Part shown: piece after piece, positions 35,101 through 49,225 of the stretch
Layout: each line of letters opens with the position of its first letter
Numbering within the stretch: the stretch's first letter is position 1
Source of the DNA: Cristatella mucedo
Taxonomy: Eukaryota; Bryozoa; Phylactolaemata; Cristatellidae
Direction of reading: 5' to 3'
NCBI GenBank assembly: GCA_009760855.2
Contig: WPIO01000055.1
Coordinates: 2,023,501-2,087,500, forward strand
Length of the DNA: 64,000 nt
Made by a program: the position numbers and the translations under genes
The notes under the pieces: generated by a model
What the model saw: the letters and a program-made list of their open reading frames with translations, nothing else
Told to the model about the DNA's origin: nothing
The model's database searches: none

Positions 35101-38100
35101 TTAGAGTATACTTAGCTCTGTTTAGCATTTAGCAATGTTTGCGGCTTCAACTTTTTTTTTTATTGAGGTTGTAGGGCGGTTCTGCTCTGCTGCCGTGCAC
35201 TTCTACCTTCGGTGTATGTACCTCTATGTATTGGGGCTGTGCTTACTACTCTGTTGCTGTGCTTCGAGGTGCTAGCTCTACCAATTATAGGGCATGCATC
35301 TGTGATAGTTAGCGTCATTACTTGCCTTGTATTCATGACTTGTGAAGGTGAAGGACTCGAAGCTCAGTGCCCGTTGTGACGCATTCCTAACGCTAATGCC
35401 GGCGATGATAGGTAGTACTGAGGCATTTGTTCATGCACCAGTGCTTATGTTGAAGGGGAATTGCGAGTTATGCCCCCACCCCTATAGGAAGGAGTATTAC
35501 AAGAGTAATGTCCCTTAAAACACTTTTATTGATATTTCTTAAATACTAATTGACCGATAGGCATGCAAATTTGCACAAACAACAAGGGCAGCACTATCTA
35601 TTTTTTTATATAACCATAGTGTCACCATGACCTTCTGATGACCTGTAAAAGTCAAGGTCAAAAATTTGCTTTGGTATATCCCATCGGTTTTATTCAGACA
35701 GATTCATTACAATGCACTGTAGAAATATGTTAAACCTCTCAAAAAGATGCAGACCACTTTTTTACCCTGGGATAATTCTAAAAAGTAAATAAAAAAAATT
35801 CTGACGTTTAAAAAATCACATTATAATAATAATGCACTTGATAAAGCGCCCTCAGAGAACTTAATCTCTCTCTAGGCGCTTTACATTTGCTGCAAAGGGA
35901 AATGCAATTGAATGGTGAGTAATATCATGCTTGATAAATAAACAAAATGAATAACATGGTTAGGGGTGACATGCACAGGGTCAGCATGCAAATGTGGTTA
36001 GTGGCAGCATTCACAGTGTCAGCATGCATAAGCACATGAAGGACGAATCACAGGGACCCACTAAATGCTGTCCTAAATAGGTGTGTTTTCAAGTTCTTTT
36101 TAAATGTGGTCAGGTCCAGGGATGTTCTGATGCAGGTCGGGAGGGAGTTCCAGGCTTTGGGAGCATACGAACTAAAGGCACGGTCTCCAAAGGATTTGAG
36201 GTTTGTACGGGGTATTTGTAGACGGTTGGATTCCGAAAAGCGGGGGTGGTACGATGCTTGGCCTGATGGGGGAGTAGATCTGAGAGATAAGCTGGAGCCA
36301 AAGAGTGAAATGACCTAAAAGTGAGCGACAAAACCTTGAAGTCAATTCGTTGCTTGACTGGTAGCCAGTGCAGGTCGGCGAGAAGTGGAGCAATGTGGCA
36401 ACTGCGACACTCACGACAGACAAGCCTGCTCACGACAGACAAGCCTAGCCGCGGAATTTTGCACCAGCTGCAATCGCCTGATCGCACATGCTGGTAGGCC
36501 AGTAAGCACACTAGGTAAGATGGTTGCTTTCACGATCTCGTTCCCGAGGTCGTGGGTTTGATTCCTGCGGTGGGCGACCCTTTATCGCCACTGCCAGCTG
36601 TGGTGATAGCCGTAAAGGCTCTTCTGTCGCTATACAAAAAGAGGCTGTTTAATCAGCTAGGATTTATTTATTTTATTTTTAAGCAGTGAGTTGCAGAAGT
36701 CGAGACGGGATGTCACGAATGCATGGGCCAACTTGGACGTGGTATCCTTATCTAAACAAGCCCGAGTTTTTGCAATGTTATGAAGTTGAAAATAGGCAGA
36801 TTTGACTGTGGAGCTGATATGGTCGTCTAACGAGAGGTCGCTTTGGAGTATGACACCTAGATTTCGAGCTGATTCAACTGGAGATATGCTGGCAGAGCCA
36901 ACTTTGAGCGCCAGCCTTTCCAGATTGGTCATCTATGTTTTACATTAATCAGGAAAGGGTCGATCATGCGACTGTGTTATACATTAATCAGGAAAGGGTC
37001 GATCATGTGACTTTGAAGGACAGTGGCAGAATGCTCACTTGACATACCACCAACTTGATAAATCCATGGGTGAAGCAAGTCGACTAGAGTATATATTCCA
37101 AATTTCAAGTCGATATGGCCATAGATGACCAATCTGTAGCATCTCAAAGGCTCAAAGCCTAATTGTTCAGGAAACACCAGCTGGCAGAACATACCTTGGT
37201 GTCAAAAAGCCCATAACCGTCATAGCATATTGCCAATACTGTCAATATATTTCTGGAGGAGCTCAGAGTTGAAGCTGTCATCATGGATGATGAACTTGAG
37301 GTTTGCCATCCCTCTGCCAGCATTCATCATTGCAGCCTTTAGAACATAAACCAGAGGTTTAGGCAATTGCAAAGACAACCAACGACCAGGAGACAGTCGA
37401 CGATCAAATTAGGTACCAAGCTGGCATGTATTAGCTGTCCAAGCTGCAGGATGAACAGACACATGCCTTGAAAAAGGCATTTCCCTGTCTAATAAAGACA
37501 GTCTCTCGGCTCTGAATAAGACAGTACAGTAGGTGGCAGACAGGCACGTGATCAGCATAATTCGCTATTTCTTCCAAGCTATACAATTAATTCCCGCAAA
37601 GCTTTTTTAATTTTTTTAGGACTAACTGGGGCTTTTTAAGGGTGGGCGTGCCACCCTTAAAAGTAAGGGTACACACGGCGTTTTGCGAGCCCATTTTTTG
37701 CATCTTCTCCTGAATTTAGTCAATCGTCAAAAATTAAGATTGCATTTGTAACATATATTCCTACTAAAAGGAAAGAAGAAAAATAATATTTCGACCCATT
37801 TTTTTTATTTCCCCCTTGAGTGGTCGTTGAGTTTCCTGCCTTGGCACATTGTCAGTCCGCTTTATCTGCCATTGGCATGTGGTCACAGTAGTGCAGCCAA
37901 GCAGCTAGCATAGCTGCAAGTAGTGTTGCTCATGCCTGGATCGAATTGCTGCTGCTACGTGGTTGCTTATCTGTTAACACTCGTGAACTGCTGCTCATAG
38001 GACACCCTAAGCGTGTGGCTGGATTAAAAGGCTTTGCTCTTCAAATAGGTGAAGCTATTGTGCGATCATCACCGGTGCTCGAAATTTTGGTGTCGTTTTC

Positions 38101-41100
38101 GACAGCTGCCTAAATTTTATAAGCATTCGGAAGACTGCTTCTACAGCTAGCCATCACATCCGATCCCTCTCTAAGACTAGGAGCTGTCTTAAACAGTGGC
38201 TTGAAAAACAATTTAACTAGCTCCTCAGTTCTGTCTCAGCTTGATTATTGTAATTCTCTTTTGGCTGGGCTACCCAAAAAGCAACCAGGCCACTGCAAAT
38301 GGCTGTGAATATGGCTTCAAGGCAGCTAGTTTTCAAGTCCCATAGGTTTGACCATGTGACTTATCTGCTAAAAGAGCTGGGATGGCTGCCGGTTGATCAA
38401 CGGATACAGAGCAAAGTTCTTACGCTGTCCCACAAGGCCCGCCACGGCTTGGCTCCTCCATACCTAGCTGAACTGCTGAACCAGTTTCAGCCTCTTCATG
38501 CCCTAAGGTCCTGTATGGACAATAAATTAGCTGTTCCATTCCTCTGCTTAAAGCCGTTGGCAACAGAAGCTTTAGCTATGCAGGTCCTAGACTGTGGAAC
38601 TTGCTTCCACATTTCTTAGGCAACAACAACTCTCCTGCTGCCGACTATGGCTCATCCTTTTCAGCAGTCCTGAGCTGCTACTTTAATGCTACTCACTACC
38701 TCAACTGCTCTCCTGACTCTGCTATGCTTCCCACTTTCTCTTTTTTGCATGAGATGAAGTCTGTTGGCTACCGAATGCGTACCGAAAGCCGCTTAGGCTG
38801 TGAGTGCCCTATACAAAACTCCGTCCTAACACCCACATAGTCTGTATGGCTTTGTGGAGTTACAGACGGAGATACATTGCATTCACTTCAACTTTCGCCG
38901 TGCACCGTGCACGGAGTAAGAAGGCACTGATCAGCGTCAACTACTTGTCACTTTTGTTGTTGAGTTTCAGCGGATAACCTTTCGGAGTTCGGAACTCGAG
39001 GCTTCGGTTCCTGTTGCTCCCATCTCCCGGTGTACGATCAGACGATATTTGCTCCATCCAAGGTGCTTTGTGGATCCGCCCGATGCACCTGTGTCTTATC
39101 TATTTGTTTCTACGTGCCGTTTGTCGTATCTTGCTTCTCAAGCGATAATGTACTAATGAATGCTTGTTGACTAATCTACATTAGAACAGAAGAATAGCAA
39201 TTTCTTTTTTCTTTTACGTGACTTTCTTTTATTAAGATTAGCAAGATGGTACTCGGAGTCTTGGCTGCTTATTGCAAAAAGAGAATAAAAGATCGCGTAC
39301 CAGACGTCAGAGACATGCAGGCACTTGCAAAGCACAGGTATGGGGAGCTCCATTCTTGCGCATGCAAACCTGCTCCAAGAGCTGTTTACCCCGACGTTAT
39401 GTGCTGCACATAAGGTCGGCCGAGTTTAGGCATTCTGTGCATTCTGGCTCGTGGCATTCCTGCATGCATTTATGTCAGTATGCAGCCCTTATATCGCATG
39501 CAAGCTCAGTCTCTCCAGACATCTCGCAGGTACTCTATTGATTTAATACTGTTGGCAGAGGCTTTTATTACCAGCTAGTCACATGAGGTGGACTTCTGCA
39601 GTTTTCTCTCGATAATACCTTCTGTCGGATGCTGCTTATCCAGAGCTCCAAACGAGGGTTTGCAGTTTGACTATATTTTGCAGACACCACTATTAATTCC
39701 GGCCCACTGCCACCCACTTCGATATATGCGTATGTATGTATGCTAAAATTCGGGATTGTTTAGATAAGAATACCACATCTAAGTTGGTCCATGCATTCGT
39801 GACATCCCGTCTCGACTTCTGCAACTCACTGCTCGCTGGCCTACCGGCATGTGCGATCAGGCGATTGCAGCTGGTGCAAAACTCAGCAGCTAGGCTTGTC
39901 TGTCGTGAGCGTCGCAGTTGCCACATTGCTCCACTTCTCGCCGACCTGCACTGGCTACCAGTCAAGCAACGGATTGACTTCAAGGTTTTGTCGCTCACTT
40001 TGAGGTCACTTCATTCTATGGCTCCAGCCTATCTCTCAGATCTACTCCCCCACCAGGCCAAGCATCGTACCACCCGCTTTTCGGAATCCAACAGTCTACA
40101 AATACCCCGTACAAACCTCAAATCCTTTGGAGACCGTGTATTTAGTTCGTATGCTCCCAAAGCCTGGAACTCTCTCCCGACCTGCGCCAGAACATCCCCG
40201 GACCTGACCACATTTAAAAAGAACTTAAAAACACACCTATTTAGGACAGCATTTAGTGGGTCCCTGTGATTCGTCCTTCGTGTGCTTATGCGTGCTGAAT
40301 AACCACATTTGCATGCATCCCCTGTGCATGTCACCCCTAACCATGTTATTCATTTTGTTTGTTTATCAAGCATGATTTTACTCACCATTCAATTGCATTT
40401 CCCTTTGCAGCAAATGTAAAGCGCCTAGAGAGATTAAGTTCTCTGTGGGCGTTTTATCAAGTGCATTATTATTATTATTATTTTGCTGTTCGAAGGACTA
40501 GCGATTGTGTATTACATTGCACAGTGTGTGGCGATTATCCACAAAATTTCGCGGCCTTGTACCCTAGTATCTGAACATTCGTGTGAAAATCAACTGCCCA
40601 TATTTCATGGCAAGTGAGTGGGGCTGGCAAGCTATCTAGATGAACTTATGGTGGATCGTGGTTAATCTTGGTTAATCGTGGGATTTATATTTTGAGATTG
40701 TGTTCAACTGCGATGGAGCAGTCACACTTCCTACTTTCTTTAATAATAATAATAATAATAATAATAATTCACTTGATAAAGCGCCCTCAGAGAACTTAAT
40801 CTCTCTTTAGGCGCTTTACATTTGCTGTAAAGTGAAATGCAATTGAATGGTAAGTAAAATCATGCTTGAAAAACAAACAGTATGAATAACATGGTTGAGG
40901 GTGACATGCACTGGTCAGCATGCAAATGTGGTTCTTTCTGTCGATGCAGTGCCTGGTGCTCCTGCTTAAGTGCATATCTTCGATTCAAAGTGTGCATGCA
41001 TCTTGCAGGCCCACTTCTCAAGAGAACCTGCGAAGAATCGGCAGCCTTTCGGCAGCCAAGATCGAGTTCTTAGGAGACAGTGTCCTGAAGCTCATGCAAG

Positions 41101-44100
41101 AGTTGTGCTCTGATAGGGGTCTTCAGTCGGACGTATTTGGCGACGACGGTACGTCGTCAGTCCCTCAGGTAGGAGACACAATGTTTCCTCCCGTGGATTT
41201 CCTTCCCTTGAATACCGGGCAGATAAGCACTGCAACTTGACGATGCTCCTGAGACCCTTGGGGCATGGTGCTGGCACTGTGTATTCAACATGGCACTTGG
41301 TGTTTAATTAAAACTAATCCAGAACGTTACAGTACCTAATGCAATGAGCTTTTGCAAAGACAGCAGCTTTCTTTTCAAACGAGGCTATAGGCCTAAGCAT
41401 GCTGCTAAGCGTATTCAATATTTTCTCGCTACACTAGTGCATTTAATATAGGCTCATTGGATAAAGGAATGACTTAGTCAGTCTCCAGACCCGAATAACA
41501 TTTTAGTGTCTCAGAGGTGAAGTGGATAATAATGATAACATAATTTATTCGTGTATAGTATATAGCGCTATATAGCGTATATAGCGCCCCAAGAGAACTT
41601 AATCTCTATTCAGGCGCTTCACATATGCCTCTGGGCTCGAGCCCACGACCTCAGCCAGACCTTGGTCGGGTGGGGGGGGGTGAGCACCTTAACCGCTGGA
41701 CCAAACCAGCTCTCCGGATAGCAGCAGAGACGGATTTTCATTTGGCTGACAAGACCTGCAAATTTTTTATGTAGGGGACAACGACCCACAAGACGTTCGT
41801 GTGGGCGTGGCTAGATTTGCAATTATTTAAAAATAATTGCACACTAAGTCATAGTGTTTATTTCGCATACCTCGGCAGTTGTTCATCGAGTGGAATTAAG
41901 ACATAATTTCGTCCAGGTTGCAGCCCTGCTGTCGGAGGGGGACGCAAGTGTCCCCTGCCTGGTTCCCCCTGGTTCGGCCACTGGATAGAGGGCTTAGAGC
42001 TTAAGTGGGTCGCAGGACGTGTAAAGGCTAGCTTTTCCCAAGTTTTCAGGACGTTTCGAGAACTATAAGGTCAAATGTTTGCGAATTGTTATTTTGCTCT
42101 CTTCTCGGGCAGCCGAGACAGGTTATTGGGAATTGTGCTGCATAGCTTCATTTTAGCACTAGAAATAAATATACATGTACTGAAATTTTGCTTAAATTTT
42201 CCATAATCTTATTACATATATTGCGAATGAGCGCAGCAGGTTGCAGTAACACTTTTTTTAACCCAGAATTGGAACTTATTTTTGGATCCAGCCATCGTTT
42301 TAGGCAGCCTCTCTGATACTTTGGCCCTCGAATGTTTGTACACTTCAAATTTCTGTCGTCAGAAGGCAAATATCATTGACACCTTCTGTGGAGCAACGAC
42401 GTAGTACTGCATTTTCAGTTACCAAAAACTGGGAATTGGCTCTCATCGCCCCATTCAATTTATCTTCAGTCGTCGATGGTCAGGTGAACTCTCGCTCTAG
42501 CTCACTCCAAACGAGCCACTTTATTCTGGCCGGGCAGAAAGAAGTCTTCTTTTCTTTAGCATTTCGAGCAATCATACCTTATTCATCTGGTCGACGTCTG
42601 ATCGTTTATGCCAGATTTGGTGCTGTGTAATGGCAGTCGTCAAAGGCATGCCGGTTGGCGATTGTGTGAGGCTAGTCGGTTCTCTGTCGTTTTCATACTA
42701 CTGCTACACACTTGCATACTACTACCTACTACTCCATACTACTGTCATTTCCAAGTACCTCCAAAAACGGACAGTACAGTCATTTGGAAGGCACTGGGAA
42801 AAGGTGGACATCTGCCTTATGTAAAAGAATGTTAAGGGTCGAAGATGCTTTCTCGCGTTAATTTTTTGTTGTATACACTAGTTTTCTGAACGCACCGTCA
42901 TTAAAGGCATTATGTTAATTGGGCATATCTGTTCTTTGTCCGTTGGTCTAATTTTCACAGCATATTACCTGCTACTTAAAATAAGTCGCTGATATTGTTT
43001 GCGCTGGAATGTATATGTATGCATGCTCGTGTGCGTGTGCGTGCGCTGTCTCGAGCATGAGTGTATGCGTATGTGTGTGTTTGTGTGATTGCGCACGTGT
43101 ACATGAGCAGATATATCTAGTTATCTTAAACAAGATTCTGCACAGCATAGTTGAAACATCGATTGGTGAGGCTGTATGCCAAAATCTACTAACCCAGCAA
43201 ATGAGTATGATGGCATATGATAAATGCATGGCTGTGCGTGCAATAACTGTAACTGAGAGCAGATGTTTTTGTATACTGCTGTTCAAGGAGTGGGTGGGAT
43301 GAAGAGGTGTGGAAGAAGGAGGACTTAGCCTGACGTCTATTTCTTTCTAGTTTCCAGCCGTCTCAGCAGAACTTTGACTCCTTTTGTAGTTTCACTCCGA
43401 CAGGGATACCACATCCAAGCTGGCCCATACATTTGTGACAGCCCGTCTTGACTTCTGAAACTCACTGCTTGCAGGTTTTTCGGCCTCGTCAATAAGGTGC
43501 TTACAGTTAGTGCAAAAAGTCGGTAGCCAGGCTTGGCTGTCTTGAGCTTCGTAGTTTTCTAATTATACCTATTGTCACCAACCTGAACTGGCCTCCCCCA
43601 TCAAGCAGTGTATTGACTTCAAGGTTGTTGTCACTCACTTTTAGGTCCCTTCTTACAGGCTCTTGCTGCAGCCTGCTTATTCGAACTGCTTCCCTATCAG
43701 CATAGACATCGTACCCTACCCGTTTTTCTGGCTCAAGCTTTAGCTGTGCTTCCAACTAACCTCACATCCTTTGGAGACTGCGTGTACTGCTTGTATGCCC
43801 AGTAGGCCCAAGTCTGTGGGCTACCGATTTTGAGCTTTGGCAGAACTCATAGATATCGACCTGCAGTCTCGTCAAGTGATACTAAAGTCTGCACCCATGT
43901 TGCCATATTTGGTAGTCTTATCGATATTTAGATATCGATAGTAGCCTTTTGCAATACCCTTGGAGCAGTCTTTCGAATTGATTGTCTTGATTTCACCCGA
44001 AAACAAGCTACCGATGGTGGCAGTAGTCTGTCGCCTACCAGGTACCAAATCTTCCTTTATCTCAGATTTCTCCGATCTCATTTCGATTCTGCATGCAAGA

Positions 44101-47100
44101 AATCGATTCTTCCTCGTTATGCATGATTTCAAAATTCACTGTGATATTTTTTCTGACCCCTTCAGCACTGAATTTTGTGCATTGACTGACTCATTGTCTC
44201 TTGTGGCTCATGTGCATGGCCCTACTCACATCAAGGGTCACACACTCGACACATTTTCTCATACAACTGTACTTTGTCATCACCAATTATTACCAAATCC
44301 TGTTTATCTGACCACATTCAGATCTCATCCAGTCTACAATGTGTGCCCTCTTCCTCCTCTAAAATCACCTATAAATCGCAAAGCCTCAAGACCCTTGACA
44401 TCGATGCCGTCCGTGCTCAGTCCCCCTTCCGTTCTGTCATCATTGGTAGATAGCTACAACACGACACTAGCTGACATGCTCGACAACTTTGCACCTCTGG
44501 CTAAGCGCACTGTCCACCCCCGACCAGATGGCCTATGGTTTAAAACAGACATTAAACTAGCTAGGTCTACTAAGCGCAAGCTTGAAAAAGCATACACAAG
44601 ATCAGGACTAACTGTCTGTCGGCAGGCATACGAGGACTACTGTACGTCATGCCAATCGATCATAGCAAAGGCCAAGTCTAGCTTCTATTAAAACATTGTT
44701 GGCTAAGTCTAGCTTCTATTAAAACATTGTTGAATCACAGGTGCACAATCCAAAAATGCTGATGTCGACGATATATAAAAATTAAAAAATATAATTCATT
44801 TGAATAGCGCCCCAAGAGAACTAAATCTCTATTCAGGCACTTCACATATGCCTCAACCGATGGACCAACCTAGCTCGGCAATCAACCATCTCCTCAACTG
44901 CTCCCAGGTTAGCTCCTTACCTTATGATCCCTGTGATGATCTAGCTGATCGCTTCTCTAGCTTCTTGGTCTAGAAGATTGACAAGATCAGGGAGTCTATC
45001 CCTGCGATGGCAGCATCCCCCCTTGAATGTTGTCCCTCGATTCCTGGCTGCACCTCAATGTCTACATTCAAGCAGGTCACTAGTGATCTCGTCCTGAAGC
45101 TCATATCCCAATCGAAGAAGACAACAAGTCCTCTGGACCCTATTTCCACTGTCCTGCTCCTACGTTGCATTGATCTGCTGCTGCCATGCAAACGAACGGC
45201 ATCAATATGTCATTAGCCTCAGGTCATGTCCCAGCACCTTTCAAAAAAGCTGTAGTCAGGCCACTACTCAAGCCAACGACACTAGAAGACCAAGAGAACT
45301 TGAGCAACTATTTATTTATTTATTTAGCATATTATTAATAATTAAGTAATTACCGCCCAGTCTTCCTTCTACGATTCCTATCAAAGACGCTGGAACGGGT
45401 CGTGGTAGACCAGCTGAACACGTGTTGAAACTTCAAACCTTGCTAGTAAGTTCCAGTCTGGCTTTAGAGCTAATCACTCCACAGAGTCAGCATTGCTTCG
45501 GGTGTATAATGACCTACTTAGGAATGCAGACATGGTTAGAGTATCTCTGCTTATTTTGCTCGATCTTTCGGCAGCTTTTTATACCATTGATCACCAAGTC
45601 CTTCTTGAGCCCCTCACATCTCACCTGGGCATCGCTGGCACTTCTCTGCAATGGTTCAGGTCCTATCACAGTGGAAAACTCCAGAGTATTGATGTGAACG
45701 GACAAAGATCATCCGAGGTACCTCTGAAATATGGGGTACCTCAGGGCTCCGTGCTTGGTACGGTTCTTTTGACGGTTTATACTCTCCCTCTTACCGGTAC
45801 GATTGCCGGGCACAATCTAGGCTTTCACTTCTATGCGGATGATACTCAGTTGTACCTTTGCTTTGATCCCTCCCAGCCTTCGAGCACCTCGAATTCTCCC
45901 AACTCACGTGCTGCATGTATTGATGACATCCGCACATGGATGGCAGCAAATTTTCTTAAATTGAATGATGATAAAACTACCTTACTAGTTATGGAAAAAC
46001 CAAGTGTGATTCAGAATGTGGAAAGGCTGATGCTAAAAATTGCCTCTGCCAGTATAACTCCTGTTGAATCAGCTCGAAATCTAGGTATCATGTTCCAAAG
46101 TGACCTCTCGCTAGACGACCAAATCTGCTCCTCAATAAAGTCGGTCAACCTTCAGATACATAAAATTGCTTAAATTCGGGCTTGTTTAGATAGAGATGCA
46201 ACATCTAAGTTGTTCCATGCATTTTTGACATCCCGTCTCGACTTCTGCAACTCACTGCTTGCTGGCCTTCCGGCATGTGCAATCAGGCGCTTACAGCTGG
46301 TGCAAAACTCTGCAGCTAGGCTCGTCTGTCGTGAGCGGCGCAGTTGCCACGTCACACCCCTTCTCGCAGACCTGCACTGGCTACCAGTCAAGCAACGGAT
46401 TGACTTCAAGGTTTTGCCGCTCACTTTTAGGTCTCTTTATTCTTTGGCTCCAGCCTATCTCTCAGATCTACTCCCCCACCAGGCCAACCACCGTACCACC
46501 CGCTTTTCGGAATCCAGCAGTCTACCAATACCTCGTACAAACCTCAAATCCTTTGGAGACCGTGCATTTGGTTCGTATGCTTCCAAAGCCTGGAACTCAC
46601 TCTCGACTTGCGTCAAGATATCCCTTGGCTTTACCACATTTAAAAAGAATTTTAAAACGTGCCTATTTAGGACAGCATTTAGTGGGTCCCTGCGATTCGT
46701 CCTTCATGTTCTTATGCGTGCTGACACTGTGCATGCTGCCACTAACCACACTTGCATGCTGAACCTGTGCATGTCACCCCTAACCATGCTATTCATGTTG
46801 TTCGTCAAGCATGATACCACTAACCATTCAATCGTGTTTCTTTTGCAGCAAATGTAATGTGCCTAGAAAGAGATTGATTTCTCTGAGGGCACTTTGTCAA
46901 GTGGAATATTATTATTATTATTATTATTATAGTTATCTGGCTTCCGTTCTTGGCAACGCGAATACTTTGATGACTCCCCTTTGTTGTGTGTTAGTGTGAG
47001 TGAGTGTGCAGTCCATTACTAGACTGCAGCCGGAGAGAGTGGGGCTGTTGAGCCAATTATACATTTGCCTGTTCATTTGGGGAGTCATGTTTTTAACAAT

Positions 47101-47293
47101 TCAATTATGTCATGTTCGGACTCCGAGGTCGGACACACCTTTTGTATCTTATGCTGCTTTGGCAGGCTCGAATTGCGCCCTTGTTGCTTCGTGGTATGCC
47201 ATCTATTGTCAAGGTCGATTCAAACCGGCACACCCAGTGTCCCTTCAGTTCGTTGTGGACGCGTGTGTATTGCTGAGTCTCCCAGTTCTGGCT

Positions 47294-47330
<37 letters not shown>

Positions 47331-49147
47331 CATTAGGCAGGCCGTTGTATGGTATAGATCGACGGAAATGTGACAGTTGCTCTTCCGATTAAAGTTGAAA
47401 GTCAAACTAGTCAACGGGATAGCCCTTTGCAATGCCTGACGATCTGCATTTGACGACCAGACTCCTTGTGCATTTTAGTGCTTAGCGGTTGGCAATGTAA
47501 AGTGAAGCATCGTATCATCGTGCAGTTTTGAGCTCTGCTTTTTTGCCAGATCCGATGGTCGGCTCCATAGCTCCGTTGCTGACTCGTGCAGCGCTACGAT
47601 TGCAGCAGCTGGGAGTGGATCCGTCACTACACGTGGCATTCAATGCCTTACCCAAAACCGTCCAGACCTCGTACAATTTGGTGAAAAGCAAAGCAGCTGG
47701 CGTGGTAAGTCTATGCTTTGATTAGCTCCGGCTCGGATGATCCTGCAACTATATGCTGAGCCGCGATGCGCCAGCTGTCCTCGATACCCATCGGTCCTGC
47801 AGTTTGTGCATCCGCTTTATTGCCAAGCATTGCCTAGCTGAAAAGTTTGTAGAATAAAACGATGGTAAGAGGAGAGAGGCAGAAGAGGGGAGAGGAAGTG
47901 TACCTTTTTTACACGATTGCAGGAATTTGCAGCCACGCAAAGGGGACTTCAGCCCATGACAATTACGAAGCACGTGCTAAAGGCGATGGCATCCGGTCTT
48001 CCCGTGGATCATCGAGACTTTTTAATCAGCGATGACATGCTTCGCCGAGCCGAGCAAGTCTTGCGTTCACTGCCACCGACGGCAGCAGCCAGTGAGCAGT
48101 TGTTGCATGCAATGTGTTATCGACATCGTTAGGGACGATAGAACGTGAAGTCGTGACAGAAAACGTGGCATCTGCCGTCTTTATTTGCCAATTAAGCACA
48201 GATTTTTCAGACGTGAACATGCATACTTTGCCGAAGGTGTCATGGAAGTGGCCGGTTCCTCGTGGCAGGCATGCACGTCTGCCTGCCATTTTATTCATCC
48301 TTGCATCTGTCGTTGGTGATGACCATGTCCGTAATGTGGCACACTCGAAGGTTGCTAGAGTTGCTCAGTCGCTGGCAGCGCTCACAGCTAAAGCTTTACC
48401 TGCCGGCACAGGTATATTCGCACGTGCTCGCCTGTGGCTGTATTCAAATAGGGTAATGTTTTGTATCCCAGTCTAGAACTATGCGCAAATCCGCAAGGAC
48501 TATGTTTGTGTTACACAGTGGTGGCTCACTAGGTAAGGTGGTTGTTTTTCACGACATCGGTCCTGAGGTCGTGGGTTCGAAGCTTTTGGTGGGCGATCCT
48601 TTATTGCAGCTTCAAGCAGTGGTGATGGCCTTTAAGGCTCTTTTGTCGCTATATAGAAGAGTTTTCTACATTGCACTCAAATCCCAAGTGACTTTCGGTA
48701 CATATGTGGTAGCTTGCAGACTTAATCTCACATAGCATAGATACAATGAGAAGCATAGCTGAGTCAGGAGGGCAGTTGGAGAAGGGAGTAGCATGGACGT
48801 AGCAGCGCAGGACGTCTGGAAAGGGCAAGCCATAGTCGGCAGCAGGAGTGTAGATGCCGTTGTCTAAGTAAGAGTAGTGGAAGTGAGTTCTACACTGTAG
48901 CACCTTCAGAGCAAAAGCTGTCACCAACGGTGTTAAAGCGGAGGAATGGACCAGCTAATTTATTATCCATAAAGGACCTGCGGGCATGAGGAGGCTGAAA
49001 CTGGTGCAGCAAGGGTTGCCAAGCTGTGGCGGGCCTTGTTTGTCAGTATAACAATTTCGCTCCGTGTTTGTTGATTACCCAGAAGCCATCTAAGCTCCTT
49101 CATCAAAGGAGACACATGGCTAGCTTCTGTTATTGTCTTACCTTGCA

Positions 49148-49225
<78 letters not shown>

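Larger units (their letters stand above)
36936..37979. other. Unidentified repeat-like interval in intron 4 of copy 2
   Basis: A 39-bp tandem duplication starts at 36941. The minus strand around 36977-37192 has a protein-like open frame ([20 protein letters not shown]) interrupted upstream by stops, probably a decayed unknown element. A 13-bp hairpin lies at 37632-37663. Confidence 0.4.
43900..46920 (+). mobile_element. LINE family 2 (CR1/L2-type), longest copy, defective
   Basis: Endonuclease remnant at 43960-44691, where the usual GDFNIH is HDFKIH and the SDH motif is degraded. A SINE-B insertion (44772-44870), an AT-rich insertion (about 45307-45355), then RT (45493-46173; [54 protein letters not shown]), the C-terminal domain (46210-46857) and 3' UTR with (ATT)n. 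A stop at 46171-46173 and frame changes separate the parts. In intron 6 of WRN copy 2, sense orientation. Confidence 0.9.

Noticed and set aside
42735-42835. Open frame with WKALGKG, similar to the end of WRN exon 2 (FWKALG)
   Set aside because: Only seven residues match, no acceptor and donor of the right phase surround it, and the true copy 2 exon 2 is at 31720-31870.
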